From Hypnocyclicus thermotrophus (GTDB taxonomy: Bacteria; Fusobacteriota; Fusobacteriia; Fusobacteriales; Fusobacteriaceae), in assembly GCF_004365575.1 (NCBI RefSeq), contig NZ_SOBG01000001.1, positions 62,001 to 126,000 of the forward strand: 64,000 nucleotides of DNA. The letters are read 5' to 3'. This document shows, one piece after another, positions 18,595-27,566 of the stretch; position 1 is the stretch's first letter; each line of letters begins with the position of its first letter. Below the pieces are notes generated by a model. It was not told the origin of the DNA. It ran no database searches and worked only from the letters and a program-made list of their open reading frames with translations. The position numbers were made by a program, and so were the translations under genes.

Positions 18595-18623
18595 TTGACT
18601 AAAAAGAAAAAATAGAATAATAT
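18595..18623 (+). promoter_or_regulatory. promoter of the ankyrin gene
   Basis: TTGACT (18595-18600), 17 bases, TAATAT (18618-18623). The transcript would have a leader of about 110 bases containing an additional GGAGG (18653-18657) with no start codon behind it. Confidence 0.6.
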
Positions 18624-18741
18624 CCTTTATAGGGTAATCGCTTTAATTAAAAGGAGGTAATCTATAGATAAAAAATTTTAATTTATACTTAGATTTAGAT
18701 TAAAGATTATTTAATTATAATTTTGGAGGTTTTAATAAAAA

Positions 18742-19161
18742 ATGGATATTTTTAATTTGATTCAAAATGAAGAGCTCTTAAATATACAAGAAAATATTTT
18801 TAAATTTGATTTTTCTAAAAGAAATTCAGCTGGAAATACTGCTCTTCATGAAGCAGTAAGATTAGGTAATTATGATATTATCGATTTGCTAGTTCAATAT
18901 ATTGATGATATTAACTGTAAAAATCTAAATGGCGATACACCTATGCATTTAGCTGTTGAATTAGGGGATTACGAGATAGTTTCATTATTATTAGACTATA
19001 ATGCCAACCCTAATATTGAAAATAATAACAGAGTTACACCCAAAAAACTAGCAATTTTACAAAAAAAAGAATCTATCTATCAATTATTAATAAATGAAGA
19101 TTTTTATAATTTTGAAGAAATAAAACATAAAAAACATTTTGATGATGAATACAGTTATTAA
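18742..19161 (+). CDS. ankyrin-repeat protein
   Basis: 139 aa with about two and a half ankyrin repeats: NSAGNTALHEAVRLGNYDIIDLLVQY, NLNGDTPMHLAVELGDYEIVSLLLDY and the start of a third (NNNRVTPKKLAI). No signal peptide, so cytoplasmic. Ankyrin repeats bind other proteins; the partner is unknown. GGAGG lies 12 bases before the ATG, which is a rather long spacing. Single-gene transcript between its promoter and a terminator. Confidence 0.8.
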   Translation: MDIFNLIQNEELLNIQENIFKFDFSKRNSAGNTALHEAVRLGNYDIIDLLVQYIDDINCKNLNGDTPMHLAVELGDYEIVSLLLDYNANPNIENNNRVTPKKLAILQKKESIYQLLINEDFYNFEEIKHKKHFDDEYSY

Positions 19162-19185
19162 AAAATGAGCCTAAGGCTCATTTTT
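19161..19185. terminator. bidirectional terminator
   Basis: AAAAATGAGCC TAA GGCTCATTTTT, an 11-bp perfect stem. Confidence 0.85.
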
Positions 19186-19189
19186 TAAT

Positions 19190-20809
19190 TTATCTTTTTT
19201 TTGCTTTTTCAATAGAAATTTTTCTACCTTTTATTTGTTTATTATCATTTAGTATTTTTAATACTTTATCTGCTTTTGATTTTCTTATTTCTACAAATGA
19301 AAATTTATCTAATATATCAATATCTCCTACATCTTGAGATTTAAGATTACATTCATTTAATATTGCACCCAAAACATCTTTTTTAGTAATTTTATCTTTT
19401 CTTCCTGCATTTAAATACATTCTAGTTGTATCTTTATTTGAACCTTTTCTATCTCTACTATTTCTACCATCTCTATTTTTTTTATTTTCTTTATAATTTA
19501 TATCATCTTTTGATTTTTCATCTTCATAAAACTCTGTATTCATTTTAAGAAGAACTGCAGCAACTTCGTTTATTTCATAACCTCTATCAAATAAATTATG
19601 TAATATTTCAAAGTATATGTCTAAATCATTTGATTTTTCTATATTTTCTTCTATTGTAAATAAAAAATTCTCCATTTGTTTTAATTTTAAATCTTCTTTA
19701 GAAGGTATAAGTTTTTTTGTAATTTCTTTATTTATATATTTTTCTATATTTATTAGTTTTCTTTTTTCTCTTGGTGTAGTTAATGTAATTGAATGTCCTT
19801 TTTTCCCAGCTCTTCCACTTCTACCTATTCTATGTACATAATACTCTTCTTTATCAGGAAGATCATAATTTATTACAAGTTCAACATTTTGAATATCTAG
19901 CCCTCTAGCTGCTACATCTGTTGCAATTATAACTTGTAAATCTCCTTTATTAAATCTTTGAAGTACTCTCATTCTAGCTTCTTGTTTTAAATCACCATGG
20001 ATTTTTTCACATTGAAGACCTAATTTTTGTAATTGCTCTGTAATATCATCTACTTTATTTTTAGTATTACAAAATATAATTGATTTTTCTGGATTATAAT
20101 AGTGTACAAGTCTATTTACAGCTTCATTTTTATCTCTTTCATTTATTAAATAATAATGTTGTTTTATCGTATCACTTGTAACAGTTTTTTGTGTTATTTT
20201 TACTATTTTAGGATTGTTTTGATATTTTTTTGCTATATTCATTATAACTTGTGGCATTGTAGCTGAAAAAAGTACTGTTTGTCTATTTTCATTTACATCC
20301 TCTAATATAGTTTCTATATCTTCTCTAAATCCCATTTTTAGCATTTCATCTGCTTCATCTAAAATCACAGTATTAATATTATCTACTTTTAATGTTCTTC
20401 TTCTTAAATGATCCATTATTCTACCAGGTGTTCCTACTATTATTTGTACACCTCTTTTTAATGCTTTAATTTGTCTTTCTATTGATGTTCCGCCATATAT
20501 AGATAATACATTTAGTCCTCTTATATATTTTGATAATTTTTCAAATTCATTTGACACTTGTACAGCAAGTTCTCTTGTTGGGCATACTATTATTATTTGT
20601 GGTGCTTTTATACTTATATCAACTTTATTAAGCGCTGGAATAGCAAATGCTGCTGTCTTTCCAGTTCCTGTTTGAGATTGGCCTATTATATCAGAACCTT
20701 CCAATAATAAAGGAATAGCTTTTTCTTGTATTTCTGTTGGTTCAATATATCCTAAGTCTGATATAGCTCTTTTTATCTCCTCTTTGATATTAAATTCATT
20801 AAAATTCAT
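19190..20809 (-). CDS. deaD: DEAD-box RNA helicase with DbpA-type RNA-binding domain
   Basis: 539 aa. Helicase motifs in order: Q motif region, SQTGTGKT (I), PTRELA (Ia), GTPGR (Ib), DEAD (II), SAT (III), ATDVAARGLD (V), HRIGRSGR (VI). After a charged linker (about 425-460), the last 75 residues (MYLNAGRKDKITKKDVLGAIL...IRKSKADKVLKIL) are the DbpA-like RNA-binding domain that recognises structured rRNA. This is the CsdA/DeaD type, used in ribosome assembly, RNA decay and cold growth. Monocistronic. Confidence 0.92.
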   Translation of the reverse strand: MNFNEFNIKEEIKRAISDLGYIEPTEIQEKAIPLLLEGSDIIGQSQTGTGKTAAFAIPALNKVDISIKAPQIIIVCPTRELAVQVSNEFEKLSKYIRGLNVLSIYGGTSIERQIKALKRGVQIIVGTPGRIMDHLRRRTLKVDNINTVILDEADEMLKMGFREDIETILEDVNENRQTVLFSATMPQVIMNIAKKYQNNPKIVKITQKTVTSDTIKQHYYLINERDKNEAVNRLVHYYNPEKSIIFCNTKNKVDDITEQLQKLGLQCEKIHGDLKQEARMRVLQRFNKGDLQVIIATDVAARGLDIQNVELVINYDLPDKEEYYVHRIGRSGRAGKKGHSITLTTPREKRKLINIEKYINKEITKKLIPSKEDLKLKQMENFLFTIEENIEKSNDLDIYFEILHNLFDRGYEINEVAAVLLKMNTEFYEDEKSKDDINYKENKKNRDGRNSRDRKGSNKDTTRMYLNAGRKDKITKKDVLGAILNECNLKSQDVGDIDILDKFSFVEIRKSKADKVLKILNDNKQIKGRKISIEKAKKR

Positions 20810-20899
20810 AAATTACTTTTCAACTCCTATTTTCACTTTTTAATTTTTTTATCCAATTTAATTATTATACTATATTTTCATTTAAAAGTAAAGCTTTAA

Positions 20900-21445
20900 T
20901 TAATTAAAATTATTTTTATTATTAATATAATTAATGTGTTCTTTGTAAAAACATCTATCCATTACAAAATTTATATTATTATGAAAAGCCATTTTTTTAG
21001 ATTCTTTACTTATAACTCCTTCTTGTAACCAAATAGTTTTTACTTTTTTTTCTATTGCTTCTTTTACTAAAGGATACACCAGTTTTGAATTAATAAAAAA
21101 TATAGCTGTATCTATCTCTTTTTCTATATCTAATATCGACTTGTATACTTTTTCTCCTAGTATAATTTCGGCCTTTGGATAAACTGGAATTATTTCATAA
21201 CCAAATCCTTTGAGTTTTGCAGCTACTTGATAACTTGTTCTAGCTTCATTTGGTGATAGCCCTACTATTGCTAATACTTTAGAGCTCTCAAATATTTTAG
21301 TAAAATCTTTTTTTTCTTCTTTAATTCCTTGATATTCTTCCATACATTTTGGTCCACAAAAATAAACTATTTCATTTTCTTTTTTCAACTTGTATTTTGT
21401 TAAATTTTCATCTACATCAAAACTGCATATTGGACATTTTTTCAT
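20900..21445 (-). CDS. YHS-like metal domain fused to a CoA-binding (YccU-type) domain
   Basis: 181 aa. Residues 1-40 carry paired cysteines (KKCPICSFDV...YFCGPKCMEEY) as in YHS/TRASH metal-binding domains. From about residue 50 follows a Rossmann CoA_binding_2 domain (VLAIVGLSPNEARTSYQVAAKLKGFGYEIIPVYPK; IWLQEGVIS). The latter normally stands alone (YccU). The fusion might link metal or redox state to CoA or a nucleotide ligand; no activity is known. AAAGGATG precedes the ATG. Confidence 0.75.
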   Translation of the reverse strand: MKKCPICSFDVDENLTKYKLKKENEIVYFCGPKCMEEYQGIKEEKKDFTKIFESSKVLAIVGLSPNEARTSYQVAAKLKGFGYEIIPVYPKAEIILGEKVYKSILDIEKEIDTAIFFINSKLVYPLVKEAIEKKVKTIWLQEGVISKESKKMAFHNNINFVMDRCFYKEHINYINNKNNFN

Positions 21446-21591
21446 TTTTTCATCCTTTCTTATCTTTATTCTTAGAATTTTTACCTTTTTTATAATTTAT
21501 TCTTTATTAAGTATTAATTTCCTTTTTTTAACAAATTTTATTTGTATAAATTTTAAAATTTTATTATCAATTACTCGTATATTATAATTTC

Positions 21592-21620
21592 TTGATATTT
21601 AATGGTTATTATTATATAAT
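21592..21620 (+). promoter_or_regulatory. promoter of udk-xth
   Basis: TTGATA (21592-21597), 17 bases, TATAAT (21615-21620). Confidence 0.65.
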
Positions 21621-21655
21621 AATAAAGATATTTAAATTTTTAGGAGGATTATTAA

Positions 21656-22288
21656 ATGAATAAAAATTGCTTATTTGTAGGTATAGCTGGCGGAAGTGGT
21701 TCTGGTAAGACTACAGTAGCACAAAATTTAGTAAGTGCTTTTAGCCCAAGTGATGTAGTTTTAATATCTCAAGATTCTTATTATAGAGATAATCCTGATA
21801 TGAGTTTTGATGAAAGAAGTAAATTAAACTATGACCATCCAAATTCTATTGAATTTGAACTATTAAAACAGCATCTTCTAGACTTGGCTAATGGAAAAAG
21901 TATTAAAAAACCTATTTATGACTTTACCAACCATGCTAGAAAAGAAGAATATGAAGTGGTAGAACCTGCAAAAGTAATTATAGTAGAAGGAATTTTAGTC
22001 CTTGCAGTACCTGAAATAAGAAAACTTTTTGATACAAAAATATTTGTTGATACTGATGCTGATGAAATGCTTCTTCGAAGAATAGAAAGAGATATAAATG
22101 AAAGAGGTAGAACATTTGATTCAGTAAAAAAACAATATTTATCTACAGTAAAACCAATGTTTTTAGAATTTTGTGATCCTAGCAAAAGGTATGCTGATGT
22201 TATTATCCCTAGAGGAGGACAAAATAAAGTTGCTATAAATATGGTAATAGCAAAACTTAAAAGATTTTTAAAAAAAGGAGCTATTTAA
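21656..22288 (+). CDS. udk: uridine kinase
   Basis: 210 aa. P-loop GIAGGSGSGKTT, then SQDSYYRD, the YDHPNSIEFELL substrate segment and RRIERDINERGRTF. Phosphorylates uridine and cytidine in pyrimidine salvage. TAGGAGGATTATTAA precedes the ATG. Only three bases separate it from xth, so both are on one transcript. Confidence 0.94.
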   Translation: MNKNCLFVGIAGGSGSGKTTVAQNLVSAFSPSDVVLISQDSYYRDNPDMSFDERSKLNYDHPNSIEFELLKQHLLDLANGKSIKKPIYDFTNHARKEEYEVVEPAKVIIVEGILVLAVPEIRKLFDTKIFVDTDADEMLLRRIERDINERGRTFDSVKKQYLSTVKPMFLEFCDPSKRYADVIIPRGGQNKVAINMVIAKLKRFLKKGAI

Positions 22289-22291
22289 TAT

Positions 22292-23050
22292 ATGAAAATT
22301 TATTCTTGGAATGTAAATGGAATAAGAGCTGCCGAAAGAAAAGGATTTATTGAATGGTTACAAAAAGAAAATCCAGATATAATTTGTATACAAGAAACTA
22401 AAGCTCAAGAAGAACAACTTAGTGATAAATTATTAAATATTGGCGAATACAAATCATATTTTATGTCTGCTGAAAAAAAAGGATATAGCGGAGTTGCTAT
22501 TTATACGAAAATTAAACCTAATAATATTTATAACTTAGGAATTGAAGAATTTGATAATGAAGGTAGGGTTATTATTGCCGAATTTAATAATTTTATTTTA
22601 TTAAATGCATATTTCCCAAATAGTCAAGAAAAAGGTAAAAGAATAGATTATAAAATAGCTTTTTGTGATGCTATTCTAGATTATGCAAACAATTTAGTAA
22701 AAAAAGGTAAAAATATTCTTATTTGTGGAGATTATAATATAGCTCATAAAGAAATCGATCTAGCAAGACCAAAACAAAACGAAGAAAATCCCGGTTATTT
22801 ACCAGCAGAAAGAGAATGGATGACAAAATATTTATCAAATGGATATATTGATATTTTTAGACATTTTTATCCTAATACAATTAAATATTCATGGTGGAGT
22901 TATAGAGCTAGAGCTAGAGAAAATAATGTTGGTTGGAGAATAGATTATTTTACTTGTAATAAAGATTTTATTAATAATATTAAATCAACTGATATTTTAA
23001 CTGAGATTGAAGGTTCTGACCACTGTCCTCTATTTATTGAAATAATTTAA
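22292..23050 (+). CDS. xth: exodeoxyribonuclease III (AP endonuclease)
   Basis: 252 aa EEP-fold nuclease. Catalytic residues are seen in SWNVNGIRA (Asn), IICIQETKA (Glu), CGDYNIAH (Asp/Asn), NNVGWRIDYF and the terminal GSDHCPL (Asp-His). Acts in base excision repair at abasic sites. Second gene behind udk; an AAAGGAG inside the end of udk serves as ribosome site. Confidence 0.94.
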   Translation: MKIYSWNVNGIRAAERKGFIEWLQKENPDIICIQETKAQEEQLSDKLLNIGEYKSYFMSAEKKGYSGVAIYTKIKPNNIYNLGIEEFDNEGRVIIAEFNNFILLNAYFPNSQEKGKRIDYKIAFCDAILDYANNLVKKGKNILICGDYNIAHKEIDLARPKQNEENPGYLPAEREWMTKYLSNGYIDIFRHFYPNTIKYSWWSYRARARENNVGWRIDYFTCNKDFINNIKSTDILTEIEGSDHCPLFIEII

Positions 23051-23134
23051 TAAGATTTTTTATGTTTTTAAAAGGAAATTTTATTTTTCTTTGTATAATA
23101 AATTACAGAAATATCTTTTAAGGGGTTGAGTGAA

Positions 23135-23389
23135 ATGATTATAGAAATAAAAGATTTTATTAATAAAGATCCCGATATATTGTACAAAGAGATAAAATCG
23201 GATTTAGATAAAGGCATGAAAATTATAGTAGATTTTAAATTTATTCCTAATATCACATATGATTTTTTAAATTCTACAATAGGAAAAATAATAAAAGAGT
23301 ATAATTTTGATATTATAAAAAATAAAATTAATTTTATTAATGTAGATATTGAAATTAGAGAAATGCTTTTTAAAATTGTTAATGATTAA
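23135..23389 (+). CDS. small STAS-like (DUF4325-like) protein
   Basis: 84 aa. KGMKIIVDFKFIPNITYDFLNSTIGKIIKEY followed by KINFINVDIEIREMLFKIV resembles DUF4325/STAS-like domains (IDF..V..IS.SFL.E..GKL). Such domains are often found beside anti-sigma or ATPase-type kinases, but none adjoins here. The ATG at 23135 has AGGGG nine bases upstream and is preferred to a GTG-type start at 23126. Own terminator follows. Confidence 0.45.
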   Translation: MIIEIKDFINKDPDILYKEIKSDLDKGMKIIVDFKFIPNITYDFLNSTIGKIIKEYNFDIIKNKINFINVDIEIREMLFKIVND

Positions 23390-23404
23390 AATTTAGCAAA
23401 TTTT

Positions 23405-23431
23405 AGTAGGAATGTTATTCCTACTTTTTTA
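23405..23431 (+). terminator. terminator after the STAS-like gene
   Basis: AGTAGGAAT GTT ATTCCTACT followed by T6. Confidence 0.85.
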
Positions 23432-23482
23432 TTTTTATGATAAAATATTTTATAAAATAATAATTTAGAGAGAGGAGATTTT

Positions 23483-24271
23483 ATGATAAAACTTATAGCT
23501 ACTGATATGGATGGTACTTTATTAAATAATAATCATGAAATTAGCAAAGACTTTTGGGAAGTTTTAGAAGAAATAAAAAACAAAAATATCCTTTTTTGTG
23601 TAGCAAGCGGAAGGCAATATTATAATTTACTAGAAAAGTTTTATAAACATAAAGATGATATACTTTTTATTGCAGAAAATGGAAACTATGTTATACATCA
23701 AGAAAAAGAAATTTTTTCAAATAGTTTAAATAAAAAAATAATACCAGAATTTATTAAATTAGTTAGAGAAATTGACGACTGTTATATTGTTCTTTGTGGT
23801 AAAAAATCAGCATATGTAGAAGATGATTATAAACCTTTTTTAAATGAAGTAGGAAAATATTATGCCCAATATAAAATTATAAAAGATTTAGAAAAGATTA
23901 ATGATGATATTTTAAAAGTTGCAATTTATGACTTTAAAGGTTCTGAACATAATGTTTATCCTTACTTTAAAAAATTTGAAGATAAATATAAAGTAGTTGT
24001 ATCTGCAAAACATTGGCTTGATATAATGACTCTTAATGGAAATAAAGGAGTAGCTATACAAAAAGTACAAAAAAAGTATAATATAACAAAAGATGAAACT
24101 ATGGCTTTTGGAGATTATTTAAACGATTTAGAAATGCTAGAAAATAGTGGTTATAGTTATGCAATGGAAAATGCTCATCCAAAATTAAAAGAAATAGCTA
24201 AATATATCACACATAGTAATGAAAATAATGGTGTTGTAAAAACATTAAAAGAAGTACTAAAAAATTTATAA
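23483..24271 (+). CDS. Cof-type HAD phosphatase
   Basis: 262 aa. Motif I ATDMDGTLLN with the nucleophile and acid aspartates, motif II CVASGRQYY, motif III lysine in GNKGVAIQ and motif IV AFGDYLNDLEML. The C2-type cap between about 80 and 190 places it in the Cof subfamily (IIB), which dephosphorylates sugar phosphates, nucleotides or cofactors. Substrate cannot be read. GAGAGGAG precedes the ATG. Confidence 0.88.
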   Translation: MIKLIATDMDGTLLNNNHEISKDFWEVLEEIKNKNILFCVASGRQYYNLLEKFYKHKDDILFIAENGNYVIHQEKEIFSNSLNKKIIPEFIKLVREIDDCYIVLCGKKSAYVEDDYKPFLNEVGKYYAQYKIIKDLEKINDDILKVAIYDFKGSEHNVYPYFKKFEDKYKVVVSAKHWLDIMTLNGNKGVAIQKVQKKYNITKDETMAFGDYLNDLEMLENSGYSYAMENAHPKLKEIAKYITHSNENNGVVKTLKEVLKNL

Positions 24272-24379
24272 ATTTAATAATTTATAAATTATATAACAAT
24301 AATAAATATAATATATTTATATTTATTAAATAAATATATTATAATTAAAATGGTTTAGTATAAATGAGGTGAAAGAATT

Positions 24380-25312
24380 ATGAAAATATCAGTAATTGGA
24401 GCTGGTATGGTAGGAACAGACATTGTATCCTATCTTTTTAATGTTGGTAACTTCTCAGAGATTGTCTTAGTGGATATAAATAATGAAAAATCTTATGCTG
24501 AAATAATGGATTTTCGACATACTCAAAGTCTTTTTTATACCAAAAATACAAAATTAAATTATGGTACTTATAAAGATTGTAAAGATAGTGATATCGTTAT
24601 TATTACCGCAGGAATTCAAGTAAAAAAAGGTGATACAAGAGAAAGTATTGCTGCTGCAAATTCTAAAATAACAGTTGAAATAGTGAAAGAACTAGAAAAA
24701 TATACTCCTAATTCTATATTAATTTTAGTGACAAATCCTGTTGATGTTGTTACTTATTTTGCAATAAAACATTCAAAATTTCCTGCTCATAAAGTAATGA
24801 GTTCTGGAACATTACTTGATACTTCTAGACTTACATATTATTTAAGTACAAAATTTGATATTGACCCTAAAAATATAAATGCTTATGTTTTTGGAGAACA
24901 TGGTAAAACATGTTTTATTCCATGGTCTTTATGTAATATCTTTGGAGTAAATATAGATACTTTTACAAAAATAAATAATTTCCCTTCTATAAATAAAAAA
25001 GAAGTAGAAAAATATGTTGTTGATTCTGGATTTGATATTTTTTTAAAAAAAGGAAATACAAACCATGGAATTGCTGCTAGTATTTATAGAATAGTTAGAG
25101 CTATTACCGTTAATGAAAAGTCTATTTTACCCGTTGGTCTTTATGTAAATAATATTTATGATATTAATGATATTGTCCTTGCTTTACCTGCTATAATTTC
25201 AAAAAATGGTATAGAAAAAATATTAAAAGTAGAGTTGAATGAAGCCGAAAAAGAAAAATTAAGAGATTCAGCAGATTTTTTAAAAAAAATAATTAATACT
25301 GTAAAAATATAA
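24380..25312 (+). CDS. LDH-fold L-2-hydroxyacid dehydrogenase, unusual specificity residue
   Basis: 310 aa. NAD site SVIGAGMVGTDIVSYL; catalytic Asp147-x2-Arg150 (GTLLDTSR), His174 (FGEHGKT) and Arg87 are conserved as in L-lactate dehydrogenase. At the substrate-specificity position (Gln102 in LDH, Arg in malate dehydrogenase) this protein has Val81: a gap-free alignment of AGIQVKKGDTR to AGANQKPGETR shows it. A hydrophobic residue there argues against pyruvate or oxaloacetate and for a larger hydrophobic 2-oxo acid, as in L-2-hydroxyisocaproate dehydrogenases. The next gene, ilvE, produces such oxo acids. Confidence 0.8.
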   Translation: MKISVIGAGMVGTDIVSYLFNVGNFSEIVLVDINNEKSYAEIMDFRHTQSLFYTKNTKLNYGTYKDCKDSDIVIITAGIQVKKGDTRESIAAANSKITVEIVKELEKYTPNSILILVTNPVDVVTYFAIKHSKFPAHKVMSSGTLLDTSRLTYYLSTKFDIDPKNINAYVFGEHGKTCFIPWSLCNIFGVNIDTFTKINNFPSINKKEVEKYVVDSGFDIFLKKGNTNHGIAASIYRIVRAITVNEKSILPVGLYVNNIYDINDIVLALPAIISKNGIEKILKVELNEAEKEKLRDSADFLKKIINTVKI

Positions 25313-25325
25313 GGGGGAGTTAACA

Positions 25326-26240
25326 ATGGTAGATACTCAAAAAATTTGGATGAATGGAAATTTAATAGATCATGATGATGCTAAAGTACATGTATTAGCA
25401 CATGCTTTACATTACGGTACAAGTTTTTTTGAAGGAATAAGAGCTTATGAAACTAAAAAAGGAACAGCTATATTTAGACTTGATGAGCATATTGATAGAT
25501 TATTTAATTCTTGTAAAATATATAGAACAGATGTTCCTTATAGTAAAGAAGAAGTAAAGCAAGCAATCATTGACACTATAAAAGCTAATAATTTAAAAGC
25601 AGGTTATATAAGACCTCTAATTTATAGAGGATATAATGTTTTAGGAGTAAATCCTGTAAAATGTCCTGTTGAAGTAATGATAGCTGTATGGCCATGGGGA
25701 GCATATCTTGGAGAAGAGGCCCTTAGAAATGGAATAAAAGCTCAAATTTCTTCATGGAGAAGGCTTGCTCCAAATACTATGCCTACAATGGCAAAAGCTG
25801 GAGGGAATTATTTAAGTTCTCAACTTATTAAAATGGAAGCTTTAGAAAATGGATATGATGAAGGAATAGCTTTAGATTATTCTGGAAATGTAAGTGAAGG
25901 AAGTGGTGAAAATCTATTTGCTATACTTGATGATGTAATCTACACTCCACCTATTGGTTCTTCTGCACTTGTAGGTATTACTAGAGATACAATAATTAAA
26001 ATAGCTAAAAATTTAGGATATGAAATCAAAGAACAAGTTATTCCAAGAGAATTTTTATATATAGCTGATGAAGTATTTTTAACTGGTACAGCAGCAGAAG
26101 TAACTCCTGTAGATACTATTGATAATATAAAAATAGGAAAAGGTAAAAAAACAATAACGCATAAAATACAAGATGAATATTTTAAACTTGTAAAAGGTGA
26201 ACTTATTTATGATGAAAAATGGTTAACTTATGTAAAATAA
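25326..26240 (+). CDS. ilvE: branched-chain amino acid aminotransferase
   Basis: 304 aa fold-type IV PLP enzyme. HALHYGTSFFEGIRAY at the N-terminus; the PLP lysine is in PTMAKAGGNYLSSQLIK; EGSGENLFA and FLTGTAAEVTPV bind the cofactor phosphate. Interconverts Leu, Ile and Val with their 2-oxo acids using glutamate/2-oxoglutarate. It lies 13 bases behind the dehydrogenase gene, with AAGGGGGAG as ribosome site, so both should be made together. Confidence 0.93.
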   Translation: MVDTQKIWMNGNLIDHDDAKVHVLAHALHYGTSFFEGIRAYETKKGTAIFRLDEHIDRLFNSCKIYRTDVPYSKEEVKQAIIDTIKANNLKAGYIRPLIYRGYNVLGVNPVKCPVEVMIAVWPWGAYLGEEALRNGIKAQISSWRRLAPNTMPTMAKAGGNYLSSQLIKMEALENGYDEGIALDYSGNVSEGSGENLFAILDDVIYTPPIGSSALVGITRDTIIKIAKNLGYEIKEQVIPREFLYIADEVFLTGTAAEVTPVDTIDNIKIGKGKKTITHKIQDEYFKLVKGELIYDEKWLTYVK

Positions 26241-26255
26241 TCCAAAAAATTTAAT

Positions 26256-26311
26256 AGAACTTGTAAACCGAACACTTTAAAAAGTTTAAGTTTACAGGTT
26301 CTAATTTTTTT
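26256..26311 (+). terminator. terminator after ilvE
   Basis: AGAACTTGTAAAC (26256-26268) pairs with GTTTACAGGTTCT (26290-26302), then AATTTTTTTT. Confidence 0.75.
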
Positions 26312-26398
26312 TAATTTGATTTTTAAATTTAAAGGATTTTTTAATAAATTTCGTATAGAATAATGATGTTATAAAAAATAAAAATGGAGGTTCTATCA

Positions 26399-26824
26399 AT
26401 GAAAAAAAATATAAACGATATTAGTATAAGACAAGTTGTAAATTTTAATATTTCTGAAATTTTAATTGAAAATGGCTATAATTATGAAAGCATAAATGAC
26501 TCTGTTGCTTTAGTTACACTAAAAGATATTGACACTAAAACTATTATAGTAAAACAAGATAATATATTGTTTATTCAACAAGAAATAATTAATTTAAATC
26601 AATTAAAAGAGGACCTAACTTTATATAAAAAACTATTAGACCTAAATACTGAAATACTACCTGTATCTATTGCTATTGATTCAACTGATGAAAAAAATCA
26701 AAAATTAGTTATAAATGAATCTTTAAATATAACAAACCTTGATGTAAATGAAGTCTTACAAGTTTTTGAAGCTATAGAACTTGCATTACCAAAAATATTT
26801 AATATAATAAAAGAATATAAATAA
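26399..26824 (+). CDS. DUF2170-like protein (YjfI-like), first gene of the PspA cassette
   Basis: 141 aa. The second half (LNTEILPVSIAIDSTDEKNQ...LQVFEAIELAL) resembles the DUF2170/YjfI pattern of an LFPLS strand followed by a helix rich in E and A. No signal peptide. The ATG at 26399 follows GGAGGTTCTATCA; the upstream ATG at 26384 overlaps the ribosome site. In E. coli yjfI stands directly in front of the PspA-like yjfJ, exactly as here. Molecular function unknown. Confidence 0.6.
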   Translation: MKKNINDISIRQVVNFNISEILIENGYNYESINDSVALVTLKDIDTKTIIVKQDNILFIQQEIINLNQLKEDLTLYKKLLDLNTEILPVSIAIDSTDEKNQKLVINESLNITNLDVNEVLQVFEAIELALPKIFNIIKEYK

Positions 26825-26870
26825 ATATATTAATTTAATAAAAAATATAAAAATAATAGGAGGATAACAA

Positions 26871-27548
26871 ATGGGAATATTTGATAGACTAGGAAAAGTT
26901 TTTAAATCAAATGTAAATTCAATAATTGATAAAATGGAAGATCCAGAAAAAATATTAGAACAAAATATTTTAGATATGGAAAAAGAATATACTAAAGCTA
27001 AACAAGCTATTGCTTCTACAAAAGCTGAAGAAATAAGACTTACAAAACAAATAAAATTTTTAGAACAAGAAATAAACAAATGGGTAAATAATGCAAAAGC
27101 TGCTCTTAATGCTGGAAATGAAGAGCTTGCTAAAAAAGCACTAGAAAAAAAACAAGCTTTAACAAAAGAATTAGAGCAAATAAAAAATGATAGAAATTCC
27201 ATTTCTACAAGTACTGAAAAACTTATTAGTGATCTTAAAATGATGGAAAATAAAATAGAAGAAGCTAAAAGAAAAAAAGATCTTTTAAAATCAAGAATTC
27301 AATCAGCAAAGGCTAAAAAGAAAATAAACGAATTAAAAAGTACTACTTCTACAATAGGAAAAAGTGCATTTGATAGTTTTAGCAAAATGGAAGAAAAAGC
27401 AAATAAAATAATAAATGAAGCTGATGCTATAGAAGAAATTAATAAAGAACTAACTGGAGAAGATTTAGAAGCTCAATTTGAATCATTAAATGGAAATAGT
27501 GATGTTGATGATGAATTAGCTAAATTAAAATCTGAATTAAATAAATAA
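26871..27548 (+). CDS. PspA/IM30 family membrane-remodelling protein
   Basis: 225 aa, almost entirely coiled coil. The N-terminus MGIFDRLGKVFKSNVNSIIDKMEDPEKILEQ is the classical amphipathic start and alpha1 of PspA/IM30/Vipp1; the following helices are K/E-rich and the tail is acidic. It belongs to the ESCRT-III-like superfamily, which forms rods or rings on the inner face of the membrane. ATAGGAGGATAACAA precedes the ATG. Second gene of the cassette. It corresponds to YjfJ rather than the PspF-regulated PspA. Confidence 0.88.
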   Translation: MGIFDRLGKVFKSNVNSIIDKMEDPEKILEQNILDMEKEYTKAKQAIASTKAEEIRLTKQIKFLEQEINKWVNNAKAALNAGNEELAKKALEKKQALTKELEQIKNDRNSISTSTEKLISDLKMMENKIEEAKRKKDLLKSRIQSAKAKKKINELKSTTSTIGKSAFDSFSKMEEKANKIINEADAIEEINKELTGEDLEAQFESLNGNSDVDDELAKLKSELNK

Positions 27549-27566
27549 GAATAGGAAGGGGAAATT

